Positions 1-11,912 of a DNA stretch of 64,000 nt are shown in pieces. A program made the translations under genes and the position numbers. This stretch comes from Nelumbo lutea. Taxonomy: Eukaryota > Streptophyta > Magnoliopsida > Proteales > Nelumbonaceae. The notes under the pieces are model-generated. The model was not told the origin of the DNA. It saw nothing but the letters and a program-made list of their open reading frames with translations, and did not search any database. Every line of letters starts with the position of its first letter. Within the stretch, counting starts at the first letter, position 1. The stretch spans positions 69,722,383-69,786,382 of the forward strand of contig JAKGHH010000002.1 in assembly GCA_022828595.1 (NCBI GenBank), read 5' to 3'.

Positions 1-712
1 AAATTTACAACCCTGTTCCTCGCCCGCTTCATTAGCAATCAGCGTGGTCTCTCTGTTGTCACTCAAACAGGAGCTGGGTGAAAGCTTGCGGTCTTACATC
101 AACTGCTTCAAAAAAGAAGAGCTCAAAGTTTGAGACCTCGACCCTATGGTCTCCATGCATGCGGCCATCAACAGACTCCGCCCCGGCTCGGCTCACAAGT
201 GCTCGGTTGCCAAGACCTCGTCGAAGACCAAACTCGAATTCCTTAAGAAGGCCTAGAAATACATCATGGCCAAAGAGGCTTCGGTCGGAGACAACCAAGC
301 AAGAGCAGCCGAGCACCGCGACGTGCCCCCAGAGAAGAAGAGGAAAAGTGGAGACCAGCACCACCCTAGCAACAATGGCGGCAAAGACAACAAGAAGCCC
401 GCCACCCTGGCCTATAGGGACTACATGCTACTCAACTCCACTCCACTCCAGTTCGTGAAGTAGCCAATGAAGTTGAAGCGGAACCCCAAGAGGGGGAACC
501 CTATGAAGTACTGCAAGTACCACCACGACACCGGACACGACATCGAGGACTGCCATGATTTGAAGAATGAAATAGAGTCTCTCATTCGTCGAGGACACCT
601 CAAGCAATTCATCGGAGGAGGAGAGGCTGGTGCCTCATCATCCCAGCTAGCAATAGTAGCAACAGCAGCACCAGCAAGTGGCAGGCATCATTGACATCAT
701 TGCCGGGGGCAT
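1..712 (+). pseudogene. gag fragment of Gypsy1
   Basis: Capsid-like protein that would package element RNA in cytoplasmic particles. The best frame starts near base 62 and reads LKQELGESLRSYINCFKKEE, typical of the retrotransposon gag core, then a basic stretch and, around 467-620, a Cys/His motif (CKYHHDTGHDIEDC followed by LKNEIESLIRRGHLKQFI) characteristic of Tat-type gag. The reading is broken by stops near 140, 255 and 461 and by frame changes. The N-terminus lies off the window. Identification as gag is firm; the exact end, where pol begins, is not. Confidence 0.75.
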
Positions 713-3700
713 GGCCTTGGGTGGAGCCTCGGCTTCACCTCGAAAAGCCTACGCCAGGCAGCTCAACATCCAGGAGCCTGCCCCAAAGAAGTAGAAATAC
801 CCGGACACTCCGCAGAGGCTGAGATGTTCACATGCCCTCGTGGTCGCAACCATCATCTCCAATTTCATGGTGAAGAAGATTTTAGTGGATAGAGGCTGGT
901 CAACCAACATCATTTTCTCTGACACCTATGAGAGAATGAAGCTCGCGCTAGGGAGGCTCCAACCAACAAACGCTTCTCTTGTTGGCTTCTCCGGCAGCGT
1001 CACCAGGCCGGAAGGAAAGATTACCATGCCCATCACGGTGGGGACAATGCCACACTAGGTGACTTGGATGCATGAGTTTCTAGTGGTGAGGGTTGCCTCT
1101 CCCTACAACGCAATAATGGGAAGACCAACCCTTTATGCACCAAGGGCAGCCATGTCTTCTTATCACCTAGCCCTTAAGTTTCCCACCAAGCATGGCGTCA
1201 TAGTTGTTTGTGGGAACCAACAGATCGCCTACCAATGCTACGTGGCGACGCTAAAAGGAAAAAATAAGGAGGCCTTATCATTGGAGGGCCTCGACCCCCG
1301 GGAAGAACCAGTGAGACGAGGCCAACCAACCGAGGGCCTCGTCTCGGTTCCCCTAGATGAGTCAGCCCCGGAGAGGACAGTCTGCGTCGGGTCCAACCTC
1401 CCCCCTGAATGCCTATCTGAACTGGTAAGTTTCCTCAAAACTAACGTTGGCGTCTTTGCTTGGTCCGTCGCAAACATGCCCGGAATTGACCCTTCGGTCA
1501 TTACTCACAGACTGAGCGTGGACCCGAGCTCTAAGCCAGTTCGGCAAAAGAAGAGGAACTTTGCATCGGAGCGATGGAAGGCTATAGGAGGGAAAGTTGA
1601 CAAGCTACTTGACATCGACTTCCTCCGTGAGGTACATTACCCTAACTGGCTATCTAATGTGGTTTTGGTAAGGAAAACTAATGGGAAATGGCGGATATGT
1701 ATCGACTTCACAGACCTTAACCAAGCCTGCTTGAAAGACAGTTTTCCATTGTCGATGATAGACCACCTCATTGACTGCAGGGTATGAACTACTCAACTTT
1801 ATGGATGCCTTCTTCAGGTATAACCAGATCCAGATGCACCCCAAAGACGAGGAGAAGACATCTTTCATCACTGAGCATGGCACGTATTGCTACAAAGTGA
1901 AGCCATTCAGCCTCAAGAATGCAGGAGCCACTTACTAGTGCCTTGTTAACAAGATTTTCAAGAATCAGATGGGGAGGAATGTTGAAGCTTACGTAGACAG
2001 CATGGTGGTGGAGAGCCTGAAGGCCAAAGCACACACCTCAGACTTGGCTGAGACCTTTGATACTCTGTGTAAGTTCAACATGAAGCTCAATCTGAGCAAG
2101 TGTGCTTTTGGGGTTACCTCGGGGAAATTCTTAGGCTTTATTGTCACTCAAAGGGGCATCGAGGCAATCCAAGCAAGGTATAGGCCATACTAGATTGCAC
2201 CCCCTCGGTTAATGAAGGAGACTTAGATGCTTACCGATAGAATAGCCGCCCTCAACCGCTTTATGTCGAAATTGGTAGACCACTGCCTTCCCTTCTTCCA
2301 CACCATCAAGAAGCTAAATGATTTCCAGTGGATGAAGGAATGCCAGCGTGCCTTTGACGAGCTCAAATTGTACCTCGCCTCACTCTCACTCCAGGCTTGG
2401 TCGGTGTCAGGAGAAACCTTGTATTTGTACTTGTCAGCCAAGGATGAGGCCGTCAGCTCGGTCCTAGTGAAAGATTACGGAGTTCAGAGGTTGGTATACT
2501 ATGTTAGCAAGGTCCTCAATGACGCTAAGACCCGGTACCCCAAAGTGGAAAAGCTAGCTTACGCCCTCGTCACCGCTACCAGAAAGCTTAGACCGTATTT
2601 CCAAGTCCACTCCATAGTAGTCTTAACAAATCAGCCCCTTAGGGTCGTCCTTGCCAAGCCAGACTTCGGGACGCTTGATTAAGTGGGCAATAGAATTGTC
2701 AGAGTTTGACATACAGTACCGGCCGATGCCTGCGATCAAAGCGCAAGCCCTGGCTGACTTAGTAGCAGAAAGTACTTTCAATAGGCCCCTCGGTCAGCCA
2801 TGCGAAGAAGAGCCAGAAGAAGCACAACCGGCCGAGGATGTCCCCCTTGTGTGGAGACTTTTTGTTAGTGGTTCATTCAATGCCAAAGGAAGTGGAGCGG
2901 GCCTCATTCTCCTCACTCCCGACAACGTCGTCATAGAGTATGCGCTGATATTTGAGTTTCTCGCATCCAACAACGAAGTCAACGATGAGTACGAGGCTAG
3001 GGAACAAAGCATGGCTAAGTACCTCGTCAAAGTTCAAGAGTTAGCTCGCCACTTCCAACGCTTCTCTCTACAACAAGTCCCGCAAGCCGATGCCCTCCCC
3101 AATTTGGCAAGCACCTCGAATGCGGCCCTTGGCCGCATTTTGCACATGGAAAGACTATTCGGCCCTCCATAGAGGAGATCCAAATCCTACCCGTGGAAGC
3201 TGACCCTTCTTGGATGGACCCCATCATCGACTTCCTACTGACAGAAAGTCGACCCATCTTTGCTACAAGGGAAGTTGTATAGGAGGTCCTTCACCTTGCC
3301 TTACCTCCGATGCCTCCACAGGGAGGAGGGCAAGAATGTGCTCCGAGAAATTCACGAAGGAATCTGCGACAATCATCTCAGTGGCCGGACCCTAGCCCAG
3401 AAAACTTTAAGGGAAGGGTACTTCTGGCCAACGCTTCACAAGGATGCGGCCGAGCTTGTGCGGAAATATGAGCAGCGTCAGAGACATGCCATCCTTTGCC
3501 ATCGACCAAAGACTACCCTCTTGGCCCTCAGCAGCCTCTGGCCCTTCGCCAAGTGGGGGATGGATCTCCTCGGCCCCTTCCCTCTGGCTACGAGAGGCAG
3601 GAAGTACCTCATTGTTGTTGTGGATTACTTAATTAAATGGGTAGAATCTGAACCCTTAGCCACTATCACTGCGCGAGCAATTCAGAGCTTCTTTTGGAAG

Positions 3701-4378
3701 AACATTGTTTGCCGCTTCGGCCTCCCCCACATGCTGGTCACAAACAATGGGAAGCAATTCGGTGATGCTAAATTTTGAGAATGGTGCACCTCCCTCGGCA
3801 TCAGGCAACAGTACACCTCGGTGGGGTACCCCCAAACGAACGGCCTGGCCGAGGTCACAAACAGGTCCATCCTAGATGGGCTAAAGATGGGATTGGATTT
3901 TGCTAAAGGCCTATGGGCCAATGAACTACCCAGCGTCCTCTAGGCGTACCGAACCACACCTCGGGCAACGATGGGAGAATCTCTCTTCGGCTTGACCTAC
4001 AGCACGGAAGCAGTGATCCCAACGGAGATTGGCAAACCAACGCTTTGAGTCCAAGTTTATACTGAGGACGGGAATTACGAGGCGCTTAGAGCAAACTTAG
4101 ACCTACTGGAAGAAGCCCGAGAGCAAGCACAGATAAGGATGACTGCCTATTAGCAGCGAGTGGCCCGCTACTACAACTCTAGAGTGAAAGAAAGACACTA
4201 CAGAGAGGGAGACCTTGTCCTCAAGAAGGTCATGGTTCCTGAACCTAGAGTAGGGAAGCTGAGCTCCAATTGGGAAGGCCCCTACTGGATCAAGCAGGCT
4301 CTCAGCCCCGACACATTTCGACTGGCAAACTTAGATGGAAGACCTGTCCCTCGGACGTGGAACTCGGAGAACCTCTGA
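713..4378 (+). pseudogene. pol of Gypsy1 (protease, RT, RNase H, integrase), inactivated
   Basis: Polyprotein for cDNA synthesis and integration, split over several frames. The protease region (about 840-1260) has LVDRGWSTNIIF where the family has LVDSGSSADILF, so the active-site DSG is altered. RT (about 1390-2250) shows REVHYPNWLSNVVLVRK and CIDFTDLNQAC, but its catalytic YVDD box reads AYVDSMVV. RNase H covers about 2260-3170. Integrase (about 3250-4378) keeps GMDLLGPFP but has TNNGKQF in place of the second catalytic Asp, and the zinc-finger cysteine pair reads KYEQRQ instead of KCDKCQ. The C-terminus (KLSSNWEGPYWIKQAL) ends without a chromodomain. Frame breaks and stops occur near 1056, 1785, 1938, 2190, 2680, 3776, 3942, 4047 and 4151. 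Confidence 0.88.
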
Positions 4379-5187
4379 ATGTACTACAGATGCATGTAAC
4401 CTTTTGATAAAAGTAATGAATGAATGAAGCAAAGTTCCTCTTAACTTCACCTCGTCACCTTGTCACCCCGGAGTCTGGTGACCCCCTCGGCTATTTGCCT
4501 TTGGCGCAAAGAAAACAATGAGGCAGAGCCCTCAGCTTCACCGGTGGTATGCCTCGGCCTCCCCCGAGAGATCACTTGGTAAGAACGAGTTAGGGGAGCT
4601 GCACCCCAATGATGCTACTCCGCCATAGCTCTTCATCCACCCAAGTACCTCGGTGGCATACTTCGAACCCGAACCTCGGCCAAAGTGCCAGGTCTCTTCG
4701 GCCTTGCCTGAGATAGCACGGGATTTGGAGGCCAAGTGAGCTCTGCCTCGAGCATATGACTCTGCCTCGGCTTCCAATATCCAGACAAGTCGAGATGAGT
4801 GCGCAAATAAATGAATGTTGCGGCTGAATCGTATGTGCCTTGTGTATCGTGGTTTCAACCTTTCGGAGGGGCAATGACCTCTCATATACAAAAGAAAAAA
4901 GAGGGAAGGAAATAAAAGAGAGAATAAGGAAAGAAACAACATACACAAAACACACCGTACACAAAAAATGGCTTCATTCATTTCAGTCACTATTCAATTT
5001 TGATCTTGTATAGCCTTTATAAAATTTTGTATTGCGCTCCAAAAAAAACAAAAACAAAAAGACAACAGAACTATTACAACAACAAAACAAAGGATGAGCT
5101 CCACTGAGTACCAACCATCGTTTAGGTCCTGGTGCAAGGCCTGGTCCATGAGGACCTCCCGGTGAGTTTGGTGACAAGGGGGGAAGT
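4379..5187. other. Gypsy1 region between pol and the antisense gene, no gene seen
   Basis: About 0.8 kb follows the pol stop. In Gypsy2 and Gypsy3 the matching interval is much shorter and holds the 3' untranslated part of the antisense gene. Here it has CCTCGG-rich sequence, then A-rich tracts near 4890-4960 and 5040-5090. Reading frames present on the minus strand are low-complexity and resemble no protein I know. Confidence 0.5.
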
Positions 5188-6230
5188 CTATGCCTGTGCC
5201 TCGTCATGGGCCAGAGGGAGAACGGCATCTTCGGCAGGAGCGTCGGGGATCACTTGCAGTCCCTCAACATCAAAATTTGGCAGCACCAGTAGGAGTGTCT
5301 TCTTAGTGTCCTCTATGCCATCGAGGTAAGATGATGAAGCGTACTCCGCCAACGCGTCTAGGTAGTCGGAAGACTTCTTGTACGTCTCCACTGCCTCGGC
5401 CGCTTCCTTCTTTGACTTCTCCGCTGAAGCTAGGGCTTCGGTAGCCTTCGCCTCTACCTCGGTAGCTCTCTTTAGGGCTTCGACAGCCCTCTTCTCGGCC
5501 TCAGCAGCTCATCTCTCCACCTCCGTGACAATGCTCTCCAGCCTTACCTGCTCCACTTGCTCTTTGGAGAGCCCTTGTCGTGCCTCCTACAGCTGGACTT
5601 TGAGGAGGTCTCGAAGTGGTTGTTCGTCCAGAAGCGCCTTGTGGAACTTCTGGTGCTTCTCCTCAGTGGCAGCGGTTACCTTCTGGAGCTTCTCCTCCAC
5701 GGCTTTCTTCTCCTTCTCGGCCTTGTCAACGCGGCCCATGGCCAGCCTTGTTCGGTCCCCCAAGCCGATGAAGTGTAGACAGGCCTGCCACTAAACCGAT
5801 AAGTGAAAACGAAAAACAAATAAAATGAACATACACATGGTGAAGCATTGAAGAACGTCTTACCTTGGCCAAGTGGTACATGCTCTCGTCGTAGATAGCC
5901 TTGGGGTCGCTTTGCAGAAGGTGGTAGCAATCCCTCGGTAGAATGGACCCGCTGACCAGCTCCTGGCTGACCCCCCCTCGTCGTGGATGGAGTCCCCCTC
6001 TCAGAGCTGCTATTGGAGGCAAAAAGTTTTGCCAACCCCTTTGGTCCTCTCAGAGGCGCCCTAGACTAATGGGGGGCTGACAAAGGCCCAAACGGGCGAT
6101 CCCCAGGCGTAAACCTACGCACCACCTCCTCGGCCTGCCTATTTGTGTTGGCAAGCTTCCACGGGGGCTCCTCCCTCAGCGCATCTCCGGCAGGCCTCTT
6201 CTTTCCAAACGCCTCCTAAATAACCAACCC
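5188..6230 (-). pseudogene. antisense coiled-coil gene of Gypsy1 (5'-truncated, one intron)
   Basis: Opposite to gag-pol. The C-terminal exon (5784 down to 5188) reads as an Ala/Glu/Lys-rich coiled coil (for example KAEKEKKAVEEKLQKVTAAT) and ends with SSYLDGIEDTKKTLLLVLPN plus an acidic tail; two in-frame stops lie at about 5590 and 5510. Upstream, LLQSDPKAIYDESMYHLAK joins it across a likely GT-AG intron at 5863-5785 (79 bp; donor AAG|GTAAGA, acceptor GGCAG). The remaining 5' exon (to about 6230) is degenerate. Exon order and the GIED-KK motif match the antisense genes of Gypsy2 and Gypsy3, but the sequence is clearly divergent, so it is a different subfamily. Function unknown. Confidence 0.65.
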
Positions 6231-6972
6231 AATAGCCCTCCAATCGTCTCAAGGCTCTGTTGGTTTCCTCCAAGTCCAGATTTTGTGAAAGTCAATGTTG
6301 ATGACGCTACATCTGAATCATGTGTAGGTGTGGGGTTATCATTCGTGACCACAATGGCCACTTCATTGTTGTTAGATCCATTCCAATGGACCCAGGTCCA
6401 CCCATTATGGTTGAAGCCCTTGCTTTCTATGGCGCCCATTTTGCATTTGAGTTGGTCCTCAACCGGATCATCTTGGAAGGCGATACTCAATCAATAGTCA
6501 AGCTTCTTTTGGAGGAATTCTCCTCCATGGTGCATTAACACCATCATTGTAGACCGTAGAAGCTATTTATCTCGTCTGGATTTAGTCTCAATTGTCCATA
6601 TAAATCGTCAAGGAAATCGTCCTGTGCACTGTCTTGCAAACATGTTCTTCAATGCTATAGACCCCCTACATGGACGTCCTGCCTAGGGGTGGATTCGAGC
6701 CAAGCTGAGCCAAATAGTATGAGGCTCGAGCTCGGCTCTCCTAGGAAATACAAGGTTCGAGCTCGAGCTCTGTTCGAGCTAGAACCTTGAGCTTGAGCTT
6801 AGATCGAGTAAAAAACTTGTAAGTTTGAGCTCGGCTCAACTCGAGTTCAATTTGAGAAAAAATGTTTTATAAAAATAAAAAAATTATATATATATATAAT
6901 TTTTTTTATTTGATATTTAAAAAATTAAGAATTATAATATATTTATTATATATATTATTTTCTATATATAGA

Positions 6973-7638
6973 TGTGGGTTAGCTTGGCCCAGCCCACATA
7001 GGGCTAGAAGGCCCAGCCCACTAACGCTTGCTAACGTCAGCCACAGTAGGCGGGAGCCCTACTGCCTTCGTATGGAGCCAATCACTGCCTCCGTACGGAG
7101 CCAATCACTTAACTATTTGGCGTACCACCAGGGCCTGCAGTCTGACCTCGTACGACTCTCATCCGAGGCGCTCATCTCTACCTACCACCAGCATGCTCGA
7201 GTATAAATAAGAGGTAACTACCCCTGAAAAGGAGCTAAAACAGACTAACTCCAACATTTACTCACTCATTTACTTCCTGCACGCACATTACCTGCCAAGC
7301 ATTAATTCTGGGAGATCTGGTGCATTCGAGGACTTTCTCCAAGAGCACTCTCGCATTCCCCCCAACTTCACACCTCGTACTAACTTGAGCGTCGAAGCCT
7401 CCGCCTCGGGTATCCACCCCAAGGCCTTTGACACTCTCTGATTTGCAGTGCCTCAAGTCACCAAGGACCTCGGCTTGGCCAGTAGTCCTCGGCTACCATA
7501 GTCTTCGGTTACCATAGTCCTCGCCTCGGTTTGCTATCATCGGCTTTGGTCAACCTCTTCCGAAGCCTTAGGTTCATCGGATAACTCTCGAAACTTGAAG
7601 AGTAAATTTACCTCGTTGCCCTCGGCCAAACTGTGTGG

Positions 7639-7643
<5 letters not shown>
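6973..7643 (+). mobile_element. solo LTR of a Gypsy element inside hAT-A1
   Basis: The GC-richer block starts TGTGGG and ends GGCAACA, flanked by ATAGA (6968-6972) and ATATA (7644-7648), a 5-bp duplication with one mismatch. It has a TATA box (TATAAATA, 7202-7209) and, at about 7380-7400, the motif CTAACTTGAGCGTCGAAGCC, which closely matches CTAACTTGAGCTTCGGAGCC in the LTRs of Gypsy2 and Gypsy3. No internal region is present, as expected after LTR-LTR recombination. Confidence 0.6.

Positions 7644-7673
<30 letters not shown>
7644..7673. repeat. (AT)n microsatellite
   Basis: About fifteen AT dinucleotides directly after the solo LTR, in the AT-rich core of hAT-A1. Confidence 0.9.
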
Positions 7674-7675
<2 letters not shown>

Positions 7676-7845
7676 GAGCTTGGCTCGTTTATCAATCGAG
7701 CCTATAAATTGGGCTTGAGCTCGGCTCATGGCCACCCTTGGACTTCTGCCCTCCCTTGAACAGGCTGGAAATCATGATTGTATGACTGATTCGGAATCAC
7801 ATTCTTAATGCAATGTTTATTTTGCATTAAAAAAAATACCAATTA

Positions 7846-8236
7846 TTCCCCAATTTTTATATTATCAACACCGCCCCACTATTTATGATGACCAAAAATC
7901 AAAAGAATTTCATTATCTTCAATCTATTCTCACTTTCAATGTCATTTTACTTGATTAAATGTCATATAAATTGAATATGTAACTACTAACATGTTAAAAA
8001 AATGCACAAAGGGGGCAATTTAGTCCCTAAGAATATTTGAGGGCACCATATAAGATTTAAGGGTTCATTTGGTTTGTGGTTGGAATCATAATCAAAATCC
8101 CTTAGAATTGGGATTGGAATTGGAATTGCCTATTTCCCGACCTTTTTGCTTTAGAAGGAAATAGGAGTTGGAATCAAAATGAAATTATTTCTAGTGATCG
8201 TCGGAATTTTTTAGGGTTCAGCTGTTGGAGGGGGGG
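7846..8236. other. AT-rich intergenic DNA, no gene seen
   Basis: No coding frame. The stretch at 8063-8130 (TTCATTTGGTTTGTGGTTGG, then AATCAAAATCCC) resembles 24700-24760, so both may be fragments of one MITE family. Confidence 0.5.
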
Positions 8237-8910
8237 CATCGACTTAGGCCATATTTGGGAGTTCTTAAAAATGAGTGCTTATTTAAAATAAGTGCTTATT
8301 TGGGCCATTAAGCACTTGTTGGTATTTGGGAAATAAGCACTTATACAATAAGCACTTATTCAATTTTTTCTTGCAAAATTATCCTTAATCGAATTTTAAA
8401 ATACCACTTATAAAATTATCCCTAGTTGAATTTTATAAAAGTACTTTTACAAAAGCACTTTTAAGAAAGTACTATTATGAAAGCATTTTACAAAAGCACT
8501 TCTGTAAAAGTACTTTTATGAAAGCACTTTTACGAAAGTACTTATGTGAAAGCTCTTTTGTGAAAGTACTTTTATGAAAGCACTTTATAGAAGTACTTTT
8601 GTAAAAGTGCTTTCGTATAAACTTTTGTAAAAGTGCTTTCATAAAAATATTTTTATAAAAATTCTTTCATAAAGTACTTTCTTAAAAGTGTTTTCAAAGG
8701 ATATATTTTGAAATTTTGAAAGAAAAAGAAGGGCAAAATAGTTACAAATGCTTATCTAAGTACTTATTAGAGAAAAAAGACTACTAAACACCGAATATAA
8801 AATAAATACTTATTTTAAAATAAACACTTGAAAAATTGGGTGCCAAATATAAATAAATGAACACTTGTTTTTAAGTACTTATTTATTTAATAAACACTGT
8901 TTTTAACAAG
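8237..8910. repeat. inverted-repeat (MITE-like) element with a central palindromic array
   Basis: The left arm (about 8249-8345, AGTGCTTATTT-rich) is mirrored by the right arm (about 8765-8910, AAGTACTTATT-rich). The middle (about 8440-8700) is a run of roughly 15-bp imperfect units built on AAAGTACTTTT / AAAGCACTTTT, many palindromic. No coding capacity and no clear target duplication. Confidence 0.55.
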
Positions 8911-11151
8911 AACACCTTAGAAGAAAAGGACCTAAAATTGTAAATCATATAAACGTTTATATACGTTATGTGATAATATGCTACTTTAAAGAGGGTTTTT
9001 ATAATCATAAATGACTTTTTAGTCACGAAGACAAAATAATAAGTCGTTAAGCCATTTGAGCCTCTATCAAATGGACCTTGGCAAATCGAGCTGAAATCCA
9101 GGCTCAGCAGGTTTTGCTCAAGCAAGTAACGAAAGATTGGCTTATAATCTCAGATTTACAATGGCACTAGACTGAATTAAATTCCTTGGATTTTACTCGT
9201 CCTGTCGAGAGAGTTTGTGTCTTTTCACATGGTGGTTTGCCCTTTTAGTTATTATAATATATAATACTTGAAAATGATGAATAGACCAAGGATGAGAGAG
9301 CAGATACCTAATCTTACCGTAGACACAGTACGATCAGATTTTCTCTGTCAAACTAGTTGCAGTATCTTCTGGATTATGCTATTTTATACGCATACTAACT
9401 GCCAGTACTTTTTTCTTCTTCTTCATCTGCTTAGAGATGTTGGTGTTTTTTAAATTGGTAAAATCTAGATTTCTCTCCACCTTTTGTATATATTAGCGGG
9501 GACATGTGCAATCATGAAATACATTAATTAAAATGACTGAAATAGTTAAAACGTATAATTAAATTATTGTTATAATTAAATCTTCATTTTAATCATTTAT
9601 TATAAAAATATTTTATTAATTTTGTAATTTAGTAATTTAGATTAGTTATATTAACTTCTTAAAAATAATAATAAATTATTGCTAATTACTTAATAAAATA
9701 ATTATTTTTCATATTATTTGCTAGTGTTTTATTTTATTTATTTTACTTTATTAATGATTAAATGTTTCATTTTTTTTTGTAAATATCACTTAAATATTTA
9801 AATACTTAAAGATCAATAAATATATAAAACTATGCTATAGTCTTAATTAAATTAATATATAGTCAATTTTTGTAGTCAATTAAATTAATCTAAACCCAAA
9901 CTTAAGGTTTAAGACCTTGATTAGATTTGGATTGATCCTCATCCTAACCCAACTCATCCAAGTTGCATGCATCATAACATTTGTAATTGGAGTGCAACCC
10001 ATGCATGTATTATTTTTGGGGGTTTTAACCATATTAGATTGAAGGCAAAGGAGCTATGAGGATGGGCTACCCCATTAAGTAGCCAAATGAAAATTTTGAT
10101 AGTGTATTAATAGTTTTTAAGGTTTCCTCGAGTGTAATAATATTTGTGTGGGCCCACAAGTTTGCTTGCGTTAATTATAAAACTATGGTTTTTTTACAAA
10201 TTAAAATTTTTATTTAATTCTAGTATATATATATTGTTATCTAAATATTAATAATATCTATGCATATAACTTTCAAATTGAGCTTATTAGAGATTGCTTA
10301 GGTTGGGCCCTATTCACTAGGGACATCATTGGCTCCAAGAGTTCAATTCCCAATTCGATTTCGAATCCGATTAATCCAAATCTAATTTGACACGGAGAGG
10401 TTATGTGTAATTATAAATATATGCATTTATATTTCAAAATTCAAAATCCAAAATAATAATTAGATGTGAATGCAAATTTTAAAATTTCGTAACCGGATAT
10501 TGATGTGGATGTAGTTATTTACAATCCTACTACATACATTATGTGTGGGCTTCGTGCATATTTGAGTTAGACCTAATTCAAAAGAAAATAGTTGCTTGAG
10601 CATGAGAATTTATAGATTTAATCGGGTTAGACTAAGATATAAACAATGTTACTTTTTATTATTATTACTAATTTTTATTATTTCTTAATATTTAATAGTT
10701 GCTAGACAAAAGTTGCTAAAATTTAATATTTTTTATTAATTTTACAGCCCTATTGATTGCATTATGTGTGGGATGGTGTAGATCTAAGCTAGACCTAGCT
10801 TAGAAGAAAATATTTGTTTGAGCACAATGTTGGGCTAAGTTATAAATGGTCATCCCCAAGTAGAAGGAGTCTTATGACATTATTTTAATTAATTTTATAA
10901 TTTTTATATGGAATGCAAATGGTTTATTTTATTATTTCTCAATTTTTTTACTTTTTATTGTTAGTTTTAATTATCTTATTAATATTAATTATATTTAAAC
11001 AAAATTAAATTGTATCTTAGTTTTTTAATTTATGTATTACTAATTTTTATTAACTTCTTAACTTTTAATAGTTGCTAGATAAAAAGTTGCTAAATTTTAT
11101 TATTTTTTTTAACTTTAGTAATTTTTATTAATTATAGTTATTAGGTTTCAA

Positions 11152-11184
<33 letters not shown>

Positions 11185-11912
11185 GTACGTCATGTATCAC
11201 ATGTTACGGGTTTCTAGACGAATCAGACTATTTTCGAAAATGGGTCAACACAAATGATAAAATGGGTTTTACGTTTTAAATTTTCATTAATTTTTAATGT
11301 TTATATCATTTTTAATGGGTCTTATATTTTATATAAGTCTCTTGTACAATATGGGCACTATGCACAATAAAGGTCTAAACTCATAAAAATTATCAATTTT
11401 AATAATATTATTAATTAATTAATTACAAATGCATTTCTGAGTTTCATTAAAAATTGTTTTGGCTATCTATAAACTAAATTTGATATTGCATTTTCTAGAT
11501 GAAAATGGTACGAAGTAGAAAAATTAAAAATTAAATTAAAGCTTTTTGTGTGAAAAGCTCTTAGTATTGGAGAGTTGTAGCTCCTTTTTACTTGATTTTT
11601 TTTTTATCAATGTGGTAGTGATTATTATTCTTTTCTTAAATATTAGGATATACACAAACAAGGGCAATTGACTAGGAAGAACCAAGATAACAATGCATTA
11701 TTGGAAAAATGAGTATGAATATTTTGTATTCATTTCTGATTCTTGAACAAACCCAAAGAGTTTAACAAGAGCCCCATTCAAAAGAATAGAAAATCAAATA
11801 CTTGGTACAAATCATGATCGAAAGCTAAATACTTGGACTTTGTTTGTTTGCAGTGCAATTCTGAACCTAATACAAATTTTGCACATAGTCCAATTTTGCT
11901 TCTCTTTATCTT
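8911..11912. other. 3 kb of AT-rich intergenic DNA, no gene seen
   Basis: I found no credible coding region. Two related degraded segments at about 10530-10620 and 10750-10860 share ATTATGTGTGGG and GCTTGAGCA-type motifs with each other and with 62650-62795, indicating an old dispersed repeat. A TTA-type microsatellite lies at about 11154-11183. Confidence 0.5.

Larger units (their letters stand above)
1..6230 (+). mobile_element. Gypsy1: decayed Tat-like Ty3/Gypsy retrotransposon, 5' end outside the window
   Basis: The order gag, protease, reverse transcriptase, RNase H, integrase is the Ty3/Gypsy order. No chromodomain follows integrase, and an antisense coiled-coil gene lies downstream of pol; in plants that layout belongs to the Tat group. 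The 5' LTR and the start of gag lie before base 1. The 3' side stops near 6230, where the sequence changes abruptly into a LINE-type RNase H remnant, and no 3' LTR of this copy is seen. Many stops and frameshifts plus lost catalytic residues show an old, dead copy. The 3' boundary is approximate. Confidence 0.85.
6684..7740. mobile_element. hAT-A1: non-autonomous hAT-like element containing a solo LTR
   Basis: The left end TAGGGGTGGATTCGAGCC and the right end CTCATGGCCACCCTTG form hAT-type terminal inverted repeats, with GAGCTCG-rich subterminal repeats. The flanks GTCCTGCC (6676-6683) and CTTCTGCC (7743-7750) match at 6 of 8 positions, a decayed 8-bp duplication; the right end may lie at 7742. 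Without the internal solo LTR it is about 380 bp, too short for a transposase. Its AT-rich core (6860-6970) matches the core of hAT-A2 at 12000-12100, so the two are one family. Confidence 0.75.
6240..7845 (+). pseudogene. LINE-type RNase H domain remnant, split by hAT-A1
   Basis: The left part (6270-6683) reads, over a few frames, as an RNase H-like (RVT_3 type) domain of plant non-LTR elements: VKVNVDDATSES, then GVIIRDHNGHFIVV, MVEALAFYGAHFAFEL, ILEGDTQSIVKLLLEE and HINRQGNRPVHCLANMF. After the hAT-A1 insertion the C-terminal tail resumes at 7743 and ends near 7798, followed by a short 3' tail and an A-run at 7829-7836. Frame changes near 6315 and 6535 show it is dead. It could instead derive from a cellular RNase H-like gene, but the terminal A-rich tail favours a LINE. 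Confidence 0.65.

Noticed and set aside
4538..4990. Minus-strand 124-150 codon frames downstream of Gypsy1 pol
   Set aside because: Two overlapping frames of low complexity without motif support; the region is non-coding in the related elements.
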